The position numbers and the translations under genes were made by a program. Positions 40,676 through 51,070 of a DNA stretch of 64,000 bases are shown one piece after another. Origin of the DNA: Odontocerum albicorne (lineage: Eukaryota; Arthropoda; Insecta; Trichoptera; Odontoceridae); assembly GCA_949825065.1 (NCBI GenBank), contig OX463842.1:7467723-7531722 (forward strand), written 5' to 3'. Under the pieces are notes generated by a model. That model had not been told where the DNA came from. It made no database searches and saw only the letters and a list, made by a program, of their open reading frames with translations. Position 1 is the first letter of the stretch; each line of letters opens with the position of its first letter.

Positions 40676-41924
40676 AGTTTATTTGCATCCATTCATCCTA
40701 TCACTTAGCTTATGAGTGAGCATTCTCATGACTGAGACTTCTCTCTATCTATCCCTGCACTCCGCGGCTCGAAAGGCAGTTGTTACGGATAGTCAAGTTG
40801 CATCTCTCACTTGGTCAGTCCAACACATTGACATTCTTCATCTTGTGTGTCGTTCTTCCACGACGCCAGTAATCTCACAAAGCTCTCCAAACTGTCTCAT
40901 TGACCACGAGCAATGTGCTCAATCGGAGGACTCGTTAAAGACATAGTGTCAACTATTTGTCGATGATTTTCAGTTCTTCGAGAATATAAATTTTAGTTCG
41001 CCTTGCTGTGCATGGAATTCGTAACATCCTTCTCTAGCACTACATTTCAAATGCATCTGTGGCGGTCGCACACTCGGTCAATGACCAGCAATCCGACCTT
41101 TGCATTCCTTGACAAATCCAAAACAAACAAGTGCAAAGTCCACACGCCGGTCATTCAACTCATTGCCGGGCGCGGAGCGCATTCCATGCCAGAGCAAGAA
41201 GGCACCACATCTGTCTCGCCAGTTCCGTATTTGAATGATACCTACATACAACATTAATCGTTTTGCGAATGCAGAAACGAGACGTAGGCATATCACGAGC
41301 GCATTCCCGCACACATTCAAGAATTATATAAATACCTACGTCTACCAAATAAACCTCTCTCTTTCCGCATTGCGATCCAAACGAGTTTTATTTATCAACA
41401 AATCATCATCATCATCTCTCCCTTAAGGACATATCTCCTAAACATCTATTCTACGGCTCCCGCTTGCTCTTACAGTCCATTCCCCACGGCATACATGAAC
41501 ATTGCGTAGACGAAAGACTTAACTAGACACAATTTCGTCGTGATGGTGAAAATTCACCTCATCCATATCTTTTCCAGCTTTGACATTGCATTTTTGGCCA
41601 TTTCAATTCTTCTTTTCGCCTCTGCTTCGAATCCTCCATTGTTGGTAATACTGGAGCCTCAGTAAATAAAGTCACATACTATTTCTAGACTATGGTTTAC
41701 ATTATTCAGTGGCAGTTTGTTACTGTGTTCTATTATCATTAAGTTTTTGACCTATTGATTTCCAGGCCAAGAAGCTTGCTCTTGTTTTCCACTTTTTTTA
41801 TGAGCGTGGTCATATATTCTTCTGGTGTGGCAATTAACGTCGTATCATATATATATCTCATATTTAAGAGCTTTCTTCCACCAATAACAACCCTTTCGTC
41901 CCAGTCTTCAAGTGCTTTCCTCAT
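40676..41924 (-). pseudogene. RTE-D retrotransposon RT-to-C-terminus, split by an LTR
   Basis: Minus strand from 41922: MRKALEDWDERVVIGGRKLL, NMRYIYDTTLIATPEEYMTT, LIKKVENKSKLLGLEINRSK (YIYD at the YADD box). After frameshifts come GSSITNNGGFEAEAKRRIEM, AKNAMSKLEKIW, KSFVYAMFMYA, WTVRASGSRRID at the LTR edge (41447). Past the LTR: DAFEM, RRMLRIP, ARRTK, ILEELKIIDK, WRRGRTTH, ending in a GATGCAAATAAAC tail near 40676. Many stops. The same family is at 56446-56925. Confidence 0.8.
41058..41442 (+). mobile_element. Solo LTR-like unit inserted in RTE-D, copy 2
   Basis: Begins TGTGGCGGTCGCACACTCGG. TATATAAATACC lies at 41325-41336, AATAAA at 41348-41353, then CTCTCTCTTTCCGCATTGCG and GAGTTTTATTTATCAACA. 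CATC occurs directly before (41054-41057) and after (41443-41446), and RTE-D residues run RRI-D on one side and DAFEM on the other, so both insertion points are fixed by the interrupted gene. Only LTR-type signals, no gag/pol: consistent with recombination between two LTRs. The right end (CTAAA) is not a canonical CA, so the terminal bases are uncertain. Confidence 0.65.
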
Positions 41925-41940
41925 AGTATATTTATATAAT

Positions 41941-42050
41941 ACTTATTTAGCATTCGGGCACTAGTTTATTTAGCATTCGGGTACCAGTTTGGTTAGTATT
42001 CGGGTAACAGTTTATTAAGCATTCGGGTACCAGTTTATTTAGTATTAGGG
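41941..42050. repeat. Minisatellite, 23-bp unit, about 5 copies
   Basis: Units of GTTTATTTAGCATTCGGGTA plus CCA with substitutions, first at 41941. Lies directly at the 5'-truncated end of RTE-D. Confidence 0.85.
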
Positions 42051-42429
42051 TATTCATGATCCATGTCTCGAAATCATAAAATAGCCCTTATCTATAAGAA
42101 ATCGTATTTTAAGTTGTAAGATCATTGCATATATTTGATCTTATCTTAAGAATTTTTTCAAGTGTCAAATTAATAAGGCATATAATTTCTCTATCTTGAT
42201 CAAGGTTATAAGATTACATACATATTTAAAACTATCACCCGATCATCTGCAGACATATGTCAAAAGATTGTCAGCTTGAGATAAAAACTTTAGTTTTTGA
42301 AAATAAAGTGTCATTTACTTTTCCGACTTTAGTTTTCAATAATCTGTTCAAATATAGTAAATAGTAGTAATGAAAGGTTACATCACTGGCGTACGCCTCA
42401 TTTGTCTACTCTGACCTTGTGATGACCTA

Positions 42430-42644
42430 TAGTTCGGAAATTCTAGGATGAGTCCTGTGACAGCTCACGAATTTGCCTCAATACAACCTTGTAACGATGT
42501 TCAGTCATTTTAATTATTTTATCAACTTTAATGTAAGCTTCAATTTTAATAAATAGCAAATTATTTAGGTAAATACATTACAAAAGGTTGTATTGGGGCA
42601 AATTTGTGAGGTGTCACAGGACTCATCCCAGAATTTCCGAATTA
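42430..42644. mobile_element. 215-bp fold-back MITE with TA duplications
   Basis: TA at 42428-42429 and 42645-42646. Ends TAGTTCGGAAATTCTAGGAT and, reversed, TAATTCGGAAATTCTGGGAT. The arms remain complementary for about 68 bp (GAGTCCTGTGACA..TCAC.AATTTGCC.CAATACAACCTT). Non-coding. Confidence 0.87.
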
Positions 42645-42646
42645 TA

Positions 42647-43868
42647 CAATAGAAATAATTTTTTTACGGAAATTTAGATTTTGTTTTATATTACATTCTT
42701 AATTCCTTGAGATTTTTGCGTGTCATGTAGAAAGTGTTTGAAAACAAAATGTAGTACATACTCGTACATACTTGATGAGAATTCAATAAATTAATCATGT
42801 CAGTGTGTATAAAGTAGAAAGCTGAAAAACGTAAATTCGAATCTAATATCTACATTTATTTCAGGTTATTTGTGGCATATGAACCTATGGTTAGCTTTCC
42901 CTATTGTACAGTTAACCACCCCGTTCTGGTTTTGCTCCATTTACTTAATTCGGCAAATAAGCAGAACATTGTCCGAATATTCTTAGGAAGTTCCTAAAGC
43001 CGCAACTGAATTTCTCGTTCACCAAAGTGCCATTGTCCAAATGTGCTTTGTAGAATTAGTCTCAGTCGGCTTCTTATAGTATTCTCAGAATTCAACAGTC
43101 AAAATTAAAAATACTTATTGAAATTTTTCAATCACTATAAAAAAAGGTTAAATGTTGAGATTAGAAAATATATTAATGCCTTTAAAACTCAAACAATAAA
43201 ATGTTTTCTTCGTTGTTTTTTTATTTTAAAAAGTAATAACTGAATTTTTTTTAAATTTAAAAATCTAGTGAACCGTAAAGCATTTCACAACAAATATTTT
43301 CTCAGAAACGCTTCAAGATATGTAAATCCTCTCTTAAACGTCAATAAAAATGTCGGAAAGTAATACTTGACAGAAGGTGAATATGTCAGGATCTAATCCA
43401 TAACACTATCACTGCGAAAACATTGAGAACTGTACTTTAGAATTTAAGTCTATACCACAGAAGCTGGTGAGATTTTGGTTGTGTTATAACTTCGTTCAAT
43501 CTACCATAAATCTTTTGACAAGGGAAAAAACATACGAGACAATATTTTCGAACCTTCAGGGAACAGAGTCCTCGTGTTGAAAATTTTACAAGGATAGTAA
43601 AATTTAAGGTGCCTGGCTATAGCTTTGTTAAATTTCAAAAGGTATCATAAAGTATTCAGAAATACTACAAGGTGTCTTCATAGAACATTTGAAATCCTAG
43701 TTCAGGTCTTAAGATATGATTACAACTGAAGTAAGGACTTAGAAGGCAACGCGAAAAGCACCTCCCGTGCTGTGAGGGTCTGTGGATTAAATTTTCCGAA
43801 GGTTTAATCAAATAATTAAACGCCTTATAAACATTTAAATCTTAATTTTATATTTTTAATTGGTTTAC
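42647..43868. other. No gene seen
   Basis: AT-rich spacer; no open frame of note and no repeat ends recognised. Confidence 0.45.
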
Positions 43869-43869
43869 A

Positions 43870-44075
43870 CTTTAACTGTGTGCAGTTTAACGTGGTACGG
43901 TAATTGTCGTGTGGCAATGTCTTTCAAGCATTTGGAAAAGTTTAAATAAGTCTTGACTTCTAAACCAGACTGAGATCAATTTAAAAAAAAATGTTTACCA
44001 TTGAGATTTCGAACCCACCATCCTCGGGTTCAAAGACAGCATCTTACTTACTAGCATGAGCTAGAAGGTGGAAGT
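43870..44075 (-). mobile_element. tRNA-derived SINE (main family)
   Basis: Minus strand: head with GAGGATGGTGGGTTCGAAAT (B box GGGTTCGAAATC), a run of T, body, tail AAGACATTGCCACACGACAA, TTACCGTACCACGTTAAACT. The A-box side (CTAGCTCATGCTAGTAAGTA) is diverged. Confidence 0.65.
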
Positions 44076-44154
44076 CATTAATATTTTACTTTATCAATAT
44101 TTTTCCATGAGGAAGCTATTAATATTTTACTAACGATAAGATTAGAGTATTAAA

Positions 44155-44232
44155 TTCAATGTATTAAAAACTATACACATGTATTAAAACTATACACTAT
44201 GTATTAAGTACTATACACTATGTATTAAAAAC
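44155..44232. repeat. Short tandem repeat, about 21-bp unit, 3 copies
   Basis: ACTATACACTATGTATTAA repeated with small changes. Confidence 0.75.
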
Positions 44233-44234
44233 GG

Positions 44235-45298
44235 ATATGAATTTAAATTATAAAGTATTTTATTTTGTACCAATCACCATTGTTTGTCAAATCATAAAAA
44301 TAAGGTTTATATTTTGATTTAGTTTGTCAAACTAAGTATGTTTGTGTCTCACAATATTTGTTTAAATAAAGTAATCTTGTATACGTTTGCGAATTGCAGA
44401 GTTAATTGTATACCACTGAATTTGTCTGAGTTATGACAACTTGATTGTATTTTATTTTAATGTATAAGAAATCCACACAAACTAAGATTTTTCTTCTTCT
44501 TCATTAAAGTTATTCTGCTCTTCGAAGATAGGCTATCATTATGGCTATATTAAATCTCAAAGCAACATCTCTATACAAATATATGGTACTTCAATTAAAC
44601 CATTACTTTGAGTTCTTCAACAAGGAGATATATTTTATTCCCACACTTATTCTACCTTGATTGTTTCCCTGCAATATCAATGTTCCTCTTCGTATTACAT
44701 GCTCAAAGTATTCTAACTCTATCCTTTTGATGGTGAATAACTTCTCTATAAGATTATTAATTGACAAAATTATTAAGTGTCACCAAACTTCATAACTGAA
44801 ACTTGATAAATCAGTAAACACATCATAACTCACTGTTTAACATTTCTAATCTGAATATTCCATTGGATTTCAAAGCACACCTGAAGAAGTCAAATTCAAA
44901 ACTTACAGCACACAATTCCTGAATATTTAATATATTTCCTACATTGCTTGAAATCGAAGAAACTTCTGTGTCAAATAATGAATAGGTTTTAGAGAAACAT
45001 TATTTCTACAAATCGTATAAACATGTATTCGCCTCGATACTTTAAATATTTACATAAGCTTTCGCAACAGAATAACAAGTGTGTACTATTTATGTACTCG
45101 TATTTTGAAAGAAAGAAAAAAACTAAGTTATAAAGGATCTGGGCGAAAAAAGTATTATTTTATTTAAAATTCAGTAAAATCATGAACTTTTGAAACAATC
45201 ATATTATGTCAATAAGATTCTTATATTATATAATATATGTTTCTTCAATAAAGTAATTAGGGATAAACGTGAACTTTAGGCTGTTTTTTTAATAAGAT
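44235..45298. other. No gene seen
   Basis: Spacer; no recognised motif. Confidence 0.4.
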
Positions 45299-45299
45299 A

Positions 45300-45620
45300 A
45301 AGAAGAGCACGCTAAGACGGTTTGGGCATGTATTATAGAACGAATGAACTAATAAATACTAAAAAAACAAATGTATATAGTGCAAATATAAATGGAAGGC
45401 GTGTGAAAGGAAAACCAAGGAAAGTGGGGTTGGATCAAGTGAATAATATTTTAATAGAAGGAAACGTAGGAAGTTAGAAAAATCGTAGAAGTTGTATGAA
45501 CAGGTGCATGAATATGGAGGATGCTAAGGAGGTGTGTCAAGATAGGAAAATCTGACATTATGCCCCCTCTGCCTTTCTTGACAGGGATATGTCGTGATGG
45601 TATGTGTGTTTATATAATAA
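45300..45620 (+). pseudogene. RTE-A retrotransposon 3' ORF end
   Basis: RFGHV, ERMN, NIYSANINGRRVKGKPRKVG, LDQVNNILIEGNVGS, NRRSCMNRCMNMEDAKEVCQ, DRKI, then SAFLDRDMS. The most complete terminal segment of this family, with about three frameshifts or stops. This is the best reference for the others (23560, 26270, 29195, 32876, 50612). Confidence 0.72.
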
Positions 45621-47219
45621 AACATATATGTTTAAACAATGGTGGAAAAAAAGAGAGGTCAGCTATGAAAACGTTTGGGCTTATCTCATAACACCGTCAA
45701 AGTTGAGATATTCTCCCACCAAGAGGAGGGCGAACCAGGCTGTAAAAACCCAGATATTTTTCAACCCACGTCTTTGTATATGCCATTGCTTAAACCAAAA
45801 AAGAAAATGATAATCAACATGCTGTTGAGAATTTTTTTTAACTCAAAATTGTTAAAAAATATTTGTATATTTATTTATTCACACGTATGCATATATAAAG
45901 ATAAATGCTCAAATTCAATACTAGCATAAAAAAATTAGAGAAAATAAGAATCTATATATTGAAAAACTGAGAAATTATTTAAATGCAGTGTTTTTTTATG
46001 TTTTTCTTTGGCATACGACGTCTTCTGTCAGACAGAATATGACCCGTCTAGATAAAATTTGGTCATGCCTGGTATAGTTAGACTTACGATTGTTGGGTCT
46101 GTAATGAACGTGTGTAGACTTATATCCCTCGTCATTTCTCCCTTTACAATACAGTATAACACTTCTTTACAAAGCATTTACATTGTATAAGTAATTCAGA
46201 GATGGTTTTCAAAATACGGAGAGAAGTTATATCTAAAGGTTACATAATTGAGGTTTAATGCAAATACTTTGTCATTTTATATAAATGACTAGAACATTCA
46301 CTAACATATAAAACCAACCCTGTGAATTCCAAGAAATTTCTATTTTATTCAGTGACTGAATTCAATTTATATTTCATCATTTCTTGTGGCAAACTTTACT
46401 CCGCATTATGTTTTGTTTATATGCTGTTAAAACTTGAATATTTCAGTAGGGGTCTTCGGTAGAAGCCTGTTGTTGATTTATCCGATCTTTTAAATATTAT
46501 TCAAAAAAAGATTTTTAATATATAAAGGAATACAATTTTAAAGTAATATCCAAAATATTAATGAAAAAATACTAGCATATCCATCAATGTAATAACAGAT
46601 TATACAACGCAGAAAAAAAGATAAGAGGGGAGGATCGACAAGCAATCTTCAAATTCAAAATCAGTCTAAAGGAGGCTTTTGATGGTGTTCCGAAAGGAGC
46701 ACGCATTCACTTGTTCTTTCAAAGATGAATGTGACTCATTCTAGCATTTACTCGACACGTAAGAGTAGGTTATTCTGTAAAAATACTATTACTTCTGATT
46801 ATAATTCGAAAGTAGCAGCAAGGTTTCTCTACATATAATCCTGATACCATAGTCATGGGTATTTAAAGGCCAAAATATTTTTTTGTAAAGATGTCGTCGT
46901 ATTTGAGTTATGGTGATTTTATCGACAGACATAAAAATTAGACTATCTCATACTAAATTAAACACATTTAATTGATTGCCATCGAGAATCTAAATTATAA
47001 CCTGTCGGGTTCAAGACAAGATTTAGACAATAATTATTTGATATACTCGTATATTCAATGCATGCCCATTAGTTAAAAATATTTTTAATTATTTTTACAT
47101 CCATACTATATTTATACTTTTTTAGTTACGAGTTTACTCTATAATTACATATTGATGTCAGATTTACTACGTCATTGATATGTTTGAAAGAACGACTGGA
47201 AAAAAACTTTTGATTTCAA
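45621..47219. other. No gene seen
   Basis: 45655-45790 contains CTCATAACACCGTCAAAGTT and CCACCAAGAGGAGGGCGAAC, possibly related to the relics at 2940 and 36480. The frames 45604-45810 and 45675-45929 read across it and are not supported as genes. Confidence 0.4.
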
Positions 47220-47605
47220 GTCAGTAATTTACGAGTAACGTGTTTCGTCATTAATTTTTCTTTTCTCTCCACTAACCCTTCTTTTTTATTTGATTGATGA
47301 TATCTCACTTATCTTTTTATATATATATCTCTCATCTCATTTTTATTTTTACTATGTAACATACATTAAAAATGAATTTTTGTACAGATGAATAATGATT
47401 TCAATGTTTTTTGTGACCACCTAACTTTTTTTTGTGACCATCTTACTTTTTTTTCTGACCATCTAACTTTTTTTTGTGACCATCTAACTTTTTTTTGTGA
47501 CCATCTAAGCGGAATTTACTTTTGTCTGATTGATTCGAAGAGAGTTCCGATTGGTTATAAGCCCGCTACACTGTTTTGCAATAAAATAATAAATAAAGAA
47601 ATAAC
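47220..47605 (+). mobile_element. CR1/Jockey-like LINE 3' UTR and tail
   Basis: Plus-strand counterpart of 31324-31617: TTCTCTCCACTAACCCTTC, TTGATTGATGATATCTCACT, then GGAATTTACTTTTGTCTGAT, TGATTCGAAGAGAGTTCCGA, TTGGTTATAAGCCCGCTACA, ending in an AATAAAATAATAAATAAAG tail. A 21-bp tandem repeat (47407-47512) has expanded inside it. Confidence 0.7.
47407..47512. repeat. Tandem repeat, 21-bp unit, 5 copies
   Basis: TTTTTTTGTGACCATCTAACT repeated, within a LINE 3' UTR whose parent unit reads GTGACCATGTAACTTG (complement of CAAGTTACATGGTCGC), showing the array grew from a LINE segment. Confidence 0.85.
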
Positions 47606-48135
47606 TATTTGAATACCTTAACTATGATGTAAAGCAATTAAAAAGGGTGTAAATAATCAATTAATTTTGAATTTTCTGATGAAAATATGTCATGTTTTTT
47701 AATTTCAGAATAAAAAATAGTGGTAGAAATTTTTTTTTATAAAAGAATATAAGATTAAAATATTAAACTCATTTTGAGCAACACATCTTAATATCACAAT
47801 ATTCAATTAATACTTTAGGAATTTTCATGGAATATAAAAGTAAGTCATTTAGCAATTTTGATTTTATCACAAATCCTTTAGATTCAAATCAAAGAATATT
47901 CCTTCAGAAAGTCTGTGTTAATTTTCACCCTGATGGAAAATATGCAAATATAAGGAAAACGAGAGAATGAGTGAAGTGGAGACGAATATTAAATAAAGGC
48001 TTTGGTATTTTAAATTAATACTACGAAACTTCTACGGTGAAAAAATAAGCTTTTAAATTAACTAAAATTAGTCTTTCTGAAAACGAAAACAAATGCTTTT
48101 GTTGGTAAATTTAGACAATATTATTTTATATTTAT
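47606..48135. other. No gene seen
   Basis: AT-rich spacer. Confidence 0.45.
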
Positions 48136-48137
48136 TT

Positions 48138-48325
48138 AAAGTTAAGGCATTGACATTTTGAAGGTTTAAGGACTCTGTAATTTGTTTTATCAAACACTGT
48201 TTATTCCACTTTATGTAACGGTATAACCCTACCGGTTGCTCTCCTGATGGAGAGGTGAAAACCTTGAAACCGGTAGGGTTATACCGTTATATAAAGTGGA
48301 ATGAACGGTGTTTGATAAAACAACA
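48138..48325. mobile_element. PLE-derived inverted repeat
   Basis: Left edge AGTTAAGGCATTGACATTTT, then the complement of the terminal unit; the right arm is GAGAGGTGAAAACCTTGAAA, CCGGTAGGGTTATACCGTTA, AAGTGGAATGAACGGTG. The left arm lost the CTCATCTTCAG part, so the centre is a compact GCTCTCCTGATGGAGAG. Confidence 0.78.
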
Positions 48326-48724
48326 TACAATATTATTTATTTAGTAAGGTACTTGGTTGTTCGATAAACTGCTTTTGTATTAAACCAAAAGTCATCAATT
48401 CACAATTCTAATTCCTCAGATTTCCAACTACCTCAAATACTTAGCAATTATCAACTTCTGCAATACAATCTAGTATAGTCTTATTTTATTTAAAAAACAA
48501 CAAGGTGCATATTTTCATCCAAAATATTAAAAAAAGGGTTTTTGAATACCCTATCCCCAAATTTAGACTTTAATTCTATTTTTTGCATATTTATATTGGT
48601 GAAAAACGAAACTATTTTCGTACGGATGTTCAACCGGACTTGCCTATTTTCTTGAACCCTGAATACATAGCACCTCATTTGCAATACTATATATCACATA
48701 ATTGTGGTTTTCTTATAAATAAAT
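48326..48724. other. No gene seen
   Basis: The minus-strand frame 48490-48684 is unrecognised. Confidence 0.4.
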
Positions 48725-48925
48725 AACAGTATTTTTATCGTCATTGCGTGTGTTGGCAACACGATTTCACGTAGAGAAGCGACAATACTCGCACATGTGC
48801 GTGCGCACAATGTTACCAGAATGAGACGTTTTTATTTTTTTTTAATTGGATACCATCTGGAATCGAACTCAAACCCTCGAGTGGAGTTCAAACATTTTAC
48901 CAGCTTGGTCATCTTAAAACAACTG
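48725..48925 (-). mobile_element. SINE family II
   Basis: Minus strand: AAGATGACCAAGCTGGTAAA (A box), GGGTTTGAGTTCGATTCCAG (B box), body, then TTCTCTACGTGAAATCGTGT, TGCCAACACACGCAATGACG. This tail is shared with 63320-63515 and 21330-21425, not with the LINE tail. Confidence 0.62.
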
Positions 48926-49973
48926 TATAAAGCACATGTTTTAAACTCCTATCAAGCTATTTCGATCAATTTGTGATTAAAACATCTCATCAACTGGGAC
49001 AAGGAGGTCGTCAGTAGAAAAAAAATGCTTTTTTTTATTCCACGGGCATTATTTTAAGGAATAAAAAAAAACGTCAATATTTTTTTAACTCTTTATATGA
49101 TTTTATATAATAAAATCCTTTAAATGATTAAAGCCATGTCATTCATCTTCAACAAAGCCATCAAATTAATTTTATTGGATATCGAGCGTCGAGATTCTTC
49201 CCCGCCCCGACATCGCAAAATGGCCAATTTCTTCGGACTCTTGAGTCTTAACAAAGGCAACATCCTCTTATCCGTGATTGCCTTACTTTATGGTCTTCCT
49301 TTCAGACGTTTTATTCTTATCTCTTGGTATGTTGACTGCTGACGTAAACCCTTAAACAGGGTGGATCCTGAAAGGTTAAAATCCACCCCTTAGTATAAAA
49401 AAACTATTGATACAAATTCAGTATTGAAAACGATTTTTTTTGTTGAAATTTAAATAATGTAAGTATTTGAACGCAAGTTTCAATTTTAAAATAAACGTTT
49501 TCACAAGTCTCCTTTTATTGTAGACTCCATCTTTTCAAACACGTTACGGCATAGTCAGTGAGCACATATTCGTAGAATGGTTCTAAACCTATAAAAATGC
49601 AATTTTTTTTTATTTTCTGTACATAGGAAAGCACTCTTAATACATCTTAAAACGCATGTTTACTTCAGCTTCATCTCCATGTATACGTTATCTCACACAG
49701 TTTATTCAGTTTTTCTTACACCTTAGCTTTTCTTCTTACAAAAAATCCATCCCTTTGTCGAATCATACTTTTCTCAGACATCCACTAACGTTCGTATCTA
49801 AAATTTTATGTCAGTCTTTTAGTACCCATTTGTTAAAAAAAAATTGAAATGAATGACTAACTAAATTATGTTAAAGCCAATGTTTATGGCTATAATTATA
49901 TCCGCTTTAAAATAGTCGGTTAGTAAAAAAGCAACAATTGGAATAATTATATATCCATTAGGTAGTTATTGTT
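48926..49973. other. No gene seen
   Basis: The open frame 49124-49342 is somewhat GC-richer than its surroundings but matches nothing I recognise. 48978-49020 resembles an eroded SINE head. Confidence 0.35.
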
Positions 49974-49977
49974 TTAA

Positions 49978-50607
49978 CCCTTCCATTCCTGTGATGTGTA
50001 ACTAGTACACATTGCTTCTAAAAACTTTAATATCTCTATAAATATAATAAATACTGGCTTCAGATTTTAGGTGTTCCTCCGTAATATACAATATTTACGC
50101 GTTGAATGAAAAAATAATATTTATAATAATTAGCACTTATCGGCCGCATCAGAGATATTTTGTGAAAATCGAGAATAAATTCACCAATACAATCAAACGT
50201 GTGCCAGTGTGTGACGTAGGTATATTCATTCTAAAAAAAACGCTATGGGTGAGGCAGTGACGCTATTCACGTCTCACTCTCACTCTACTTCGGTATATGG
50301 GAACGCAAGAAATGGGAACGCAAGAATCTCAGTTCGCTTGCTTATCTCGCTTCAGTAGCTCTCGGGCATCCATTTGAGGTGGTCTCTTTGCCAGTTTTGT
50401 GAACGTCGGCCGATGTTTTTTTCATGTTTTCAGCAATTAAATTTCAATTATTATCACTTTTGACTTCAAATTTAATTAATTTTAGCGATTGGCTATGGAT
50501 ATTCTTATTTTTTCGATTTTAAATCGCTCATTTTTACATATGTATTGATGTGTATTGAATACACATCACCGGAACGCGCGGATTTTTTTAGCACAGGAAG
50601 GGAAAGG
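49978..50607. mobile_element. piggyBac-like non-autonomous element, copy 3
   Basis: TTAA at 49974-49977 and 50608-50611. Ends CCCTTCCATTCCTGTG and, reversed, CCTTTCCCTTCCTGTG. 630 bp; the interior aligns with copies 1 and 2. A 13-bp local duplication (GGGAACGCAAGAA) appears at about 50300-50325. Directly borders RTE-A. Confidence 0.8.
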
Positions 50608-50611
50608 TTAA

Positions 50612-51070
50612 TGAAAACATTCTATTTTGCTTCTCAGAACGACCACGTATTTTCATTTCCCTGTCGGAGTGTGCAAAGAAAACAGAGCGCTCAGCTTTCA
50701 TATATTGACAAACATCCATCGCCTCTCCCACAACTCCTACGATTTCTCTGATTTTCTTTGTTTACTTCTTTCAAAATATCATTCACTTGATCAAACTATA
50801 CTATCCATTGTATTTCTCTACCTCATCTTTCACTCACATTCACACTAAATATTCGTTTTGTTAATCTTTCTTCAATCACTCGTTCTACATACCCAAATCA
50901 TCTGACAGTGCTATTTTTCCTTTTGCTCAAAATATTAGTATTTAGTTCGCATTCACCCTTAATCGCTAATCGTTCCGTTTTTGGTCATATATTGTCTTCC
51001 CATGCATTCTTCTAACGTCACGCATCTCTTCAGTATCTTTTCGTCTCCTTTCCATACTTTTTTTTTTTCG
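50612..51070 (-). pseudogene. RTE-A retrotransposon 3' ORF end
   Basis: Complement gives KENQRNRRSCGRG.GCLSI, a GHVER-like CTRTNG segment and an upstream region matching 33510-33700. Uninterrupted at the two points where the copies at 23560 and 32876 carry PLE insertions, so it shows the empty-site sequence. The open frames on the plus strand (50545-50848) are antisense shadows. Confidence 0.65.

Noticed and set aside
49124..49342. Possible exon (72 codons, slightly GC-richer)
   Set aside because: No recognisable domain and no convincing splice or gene context; left as unassigned.
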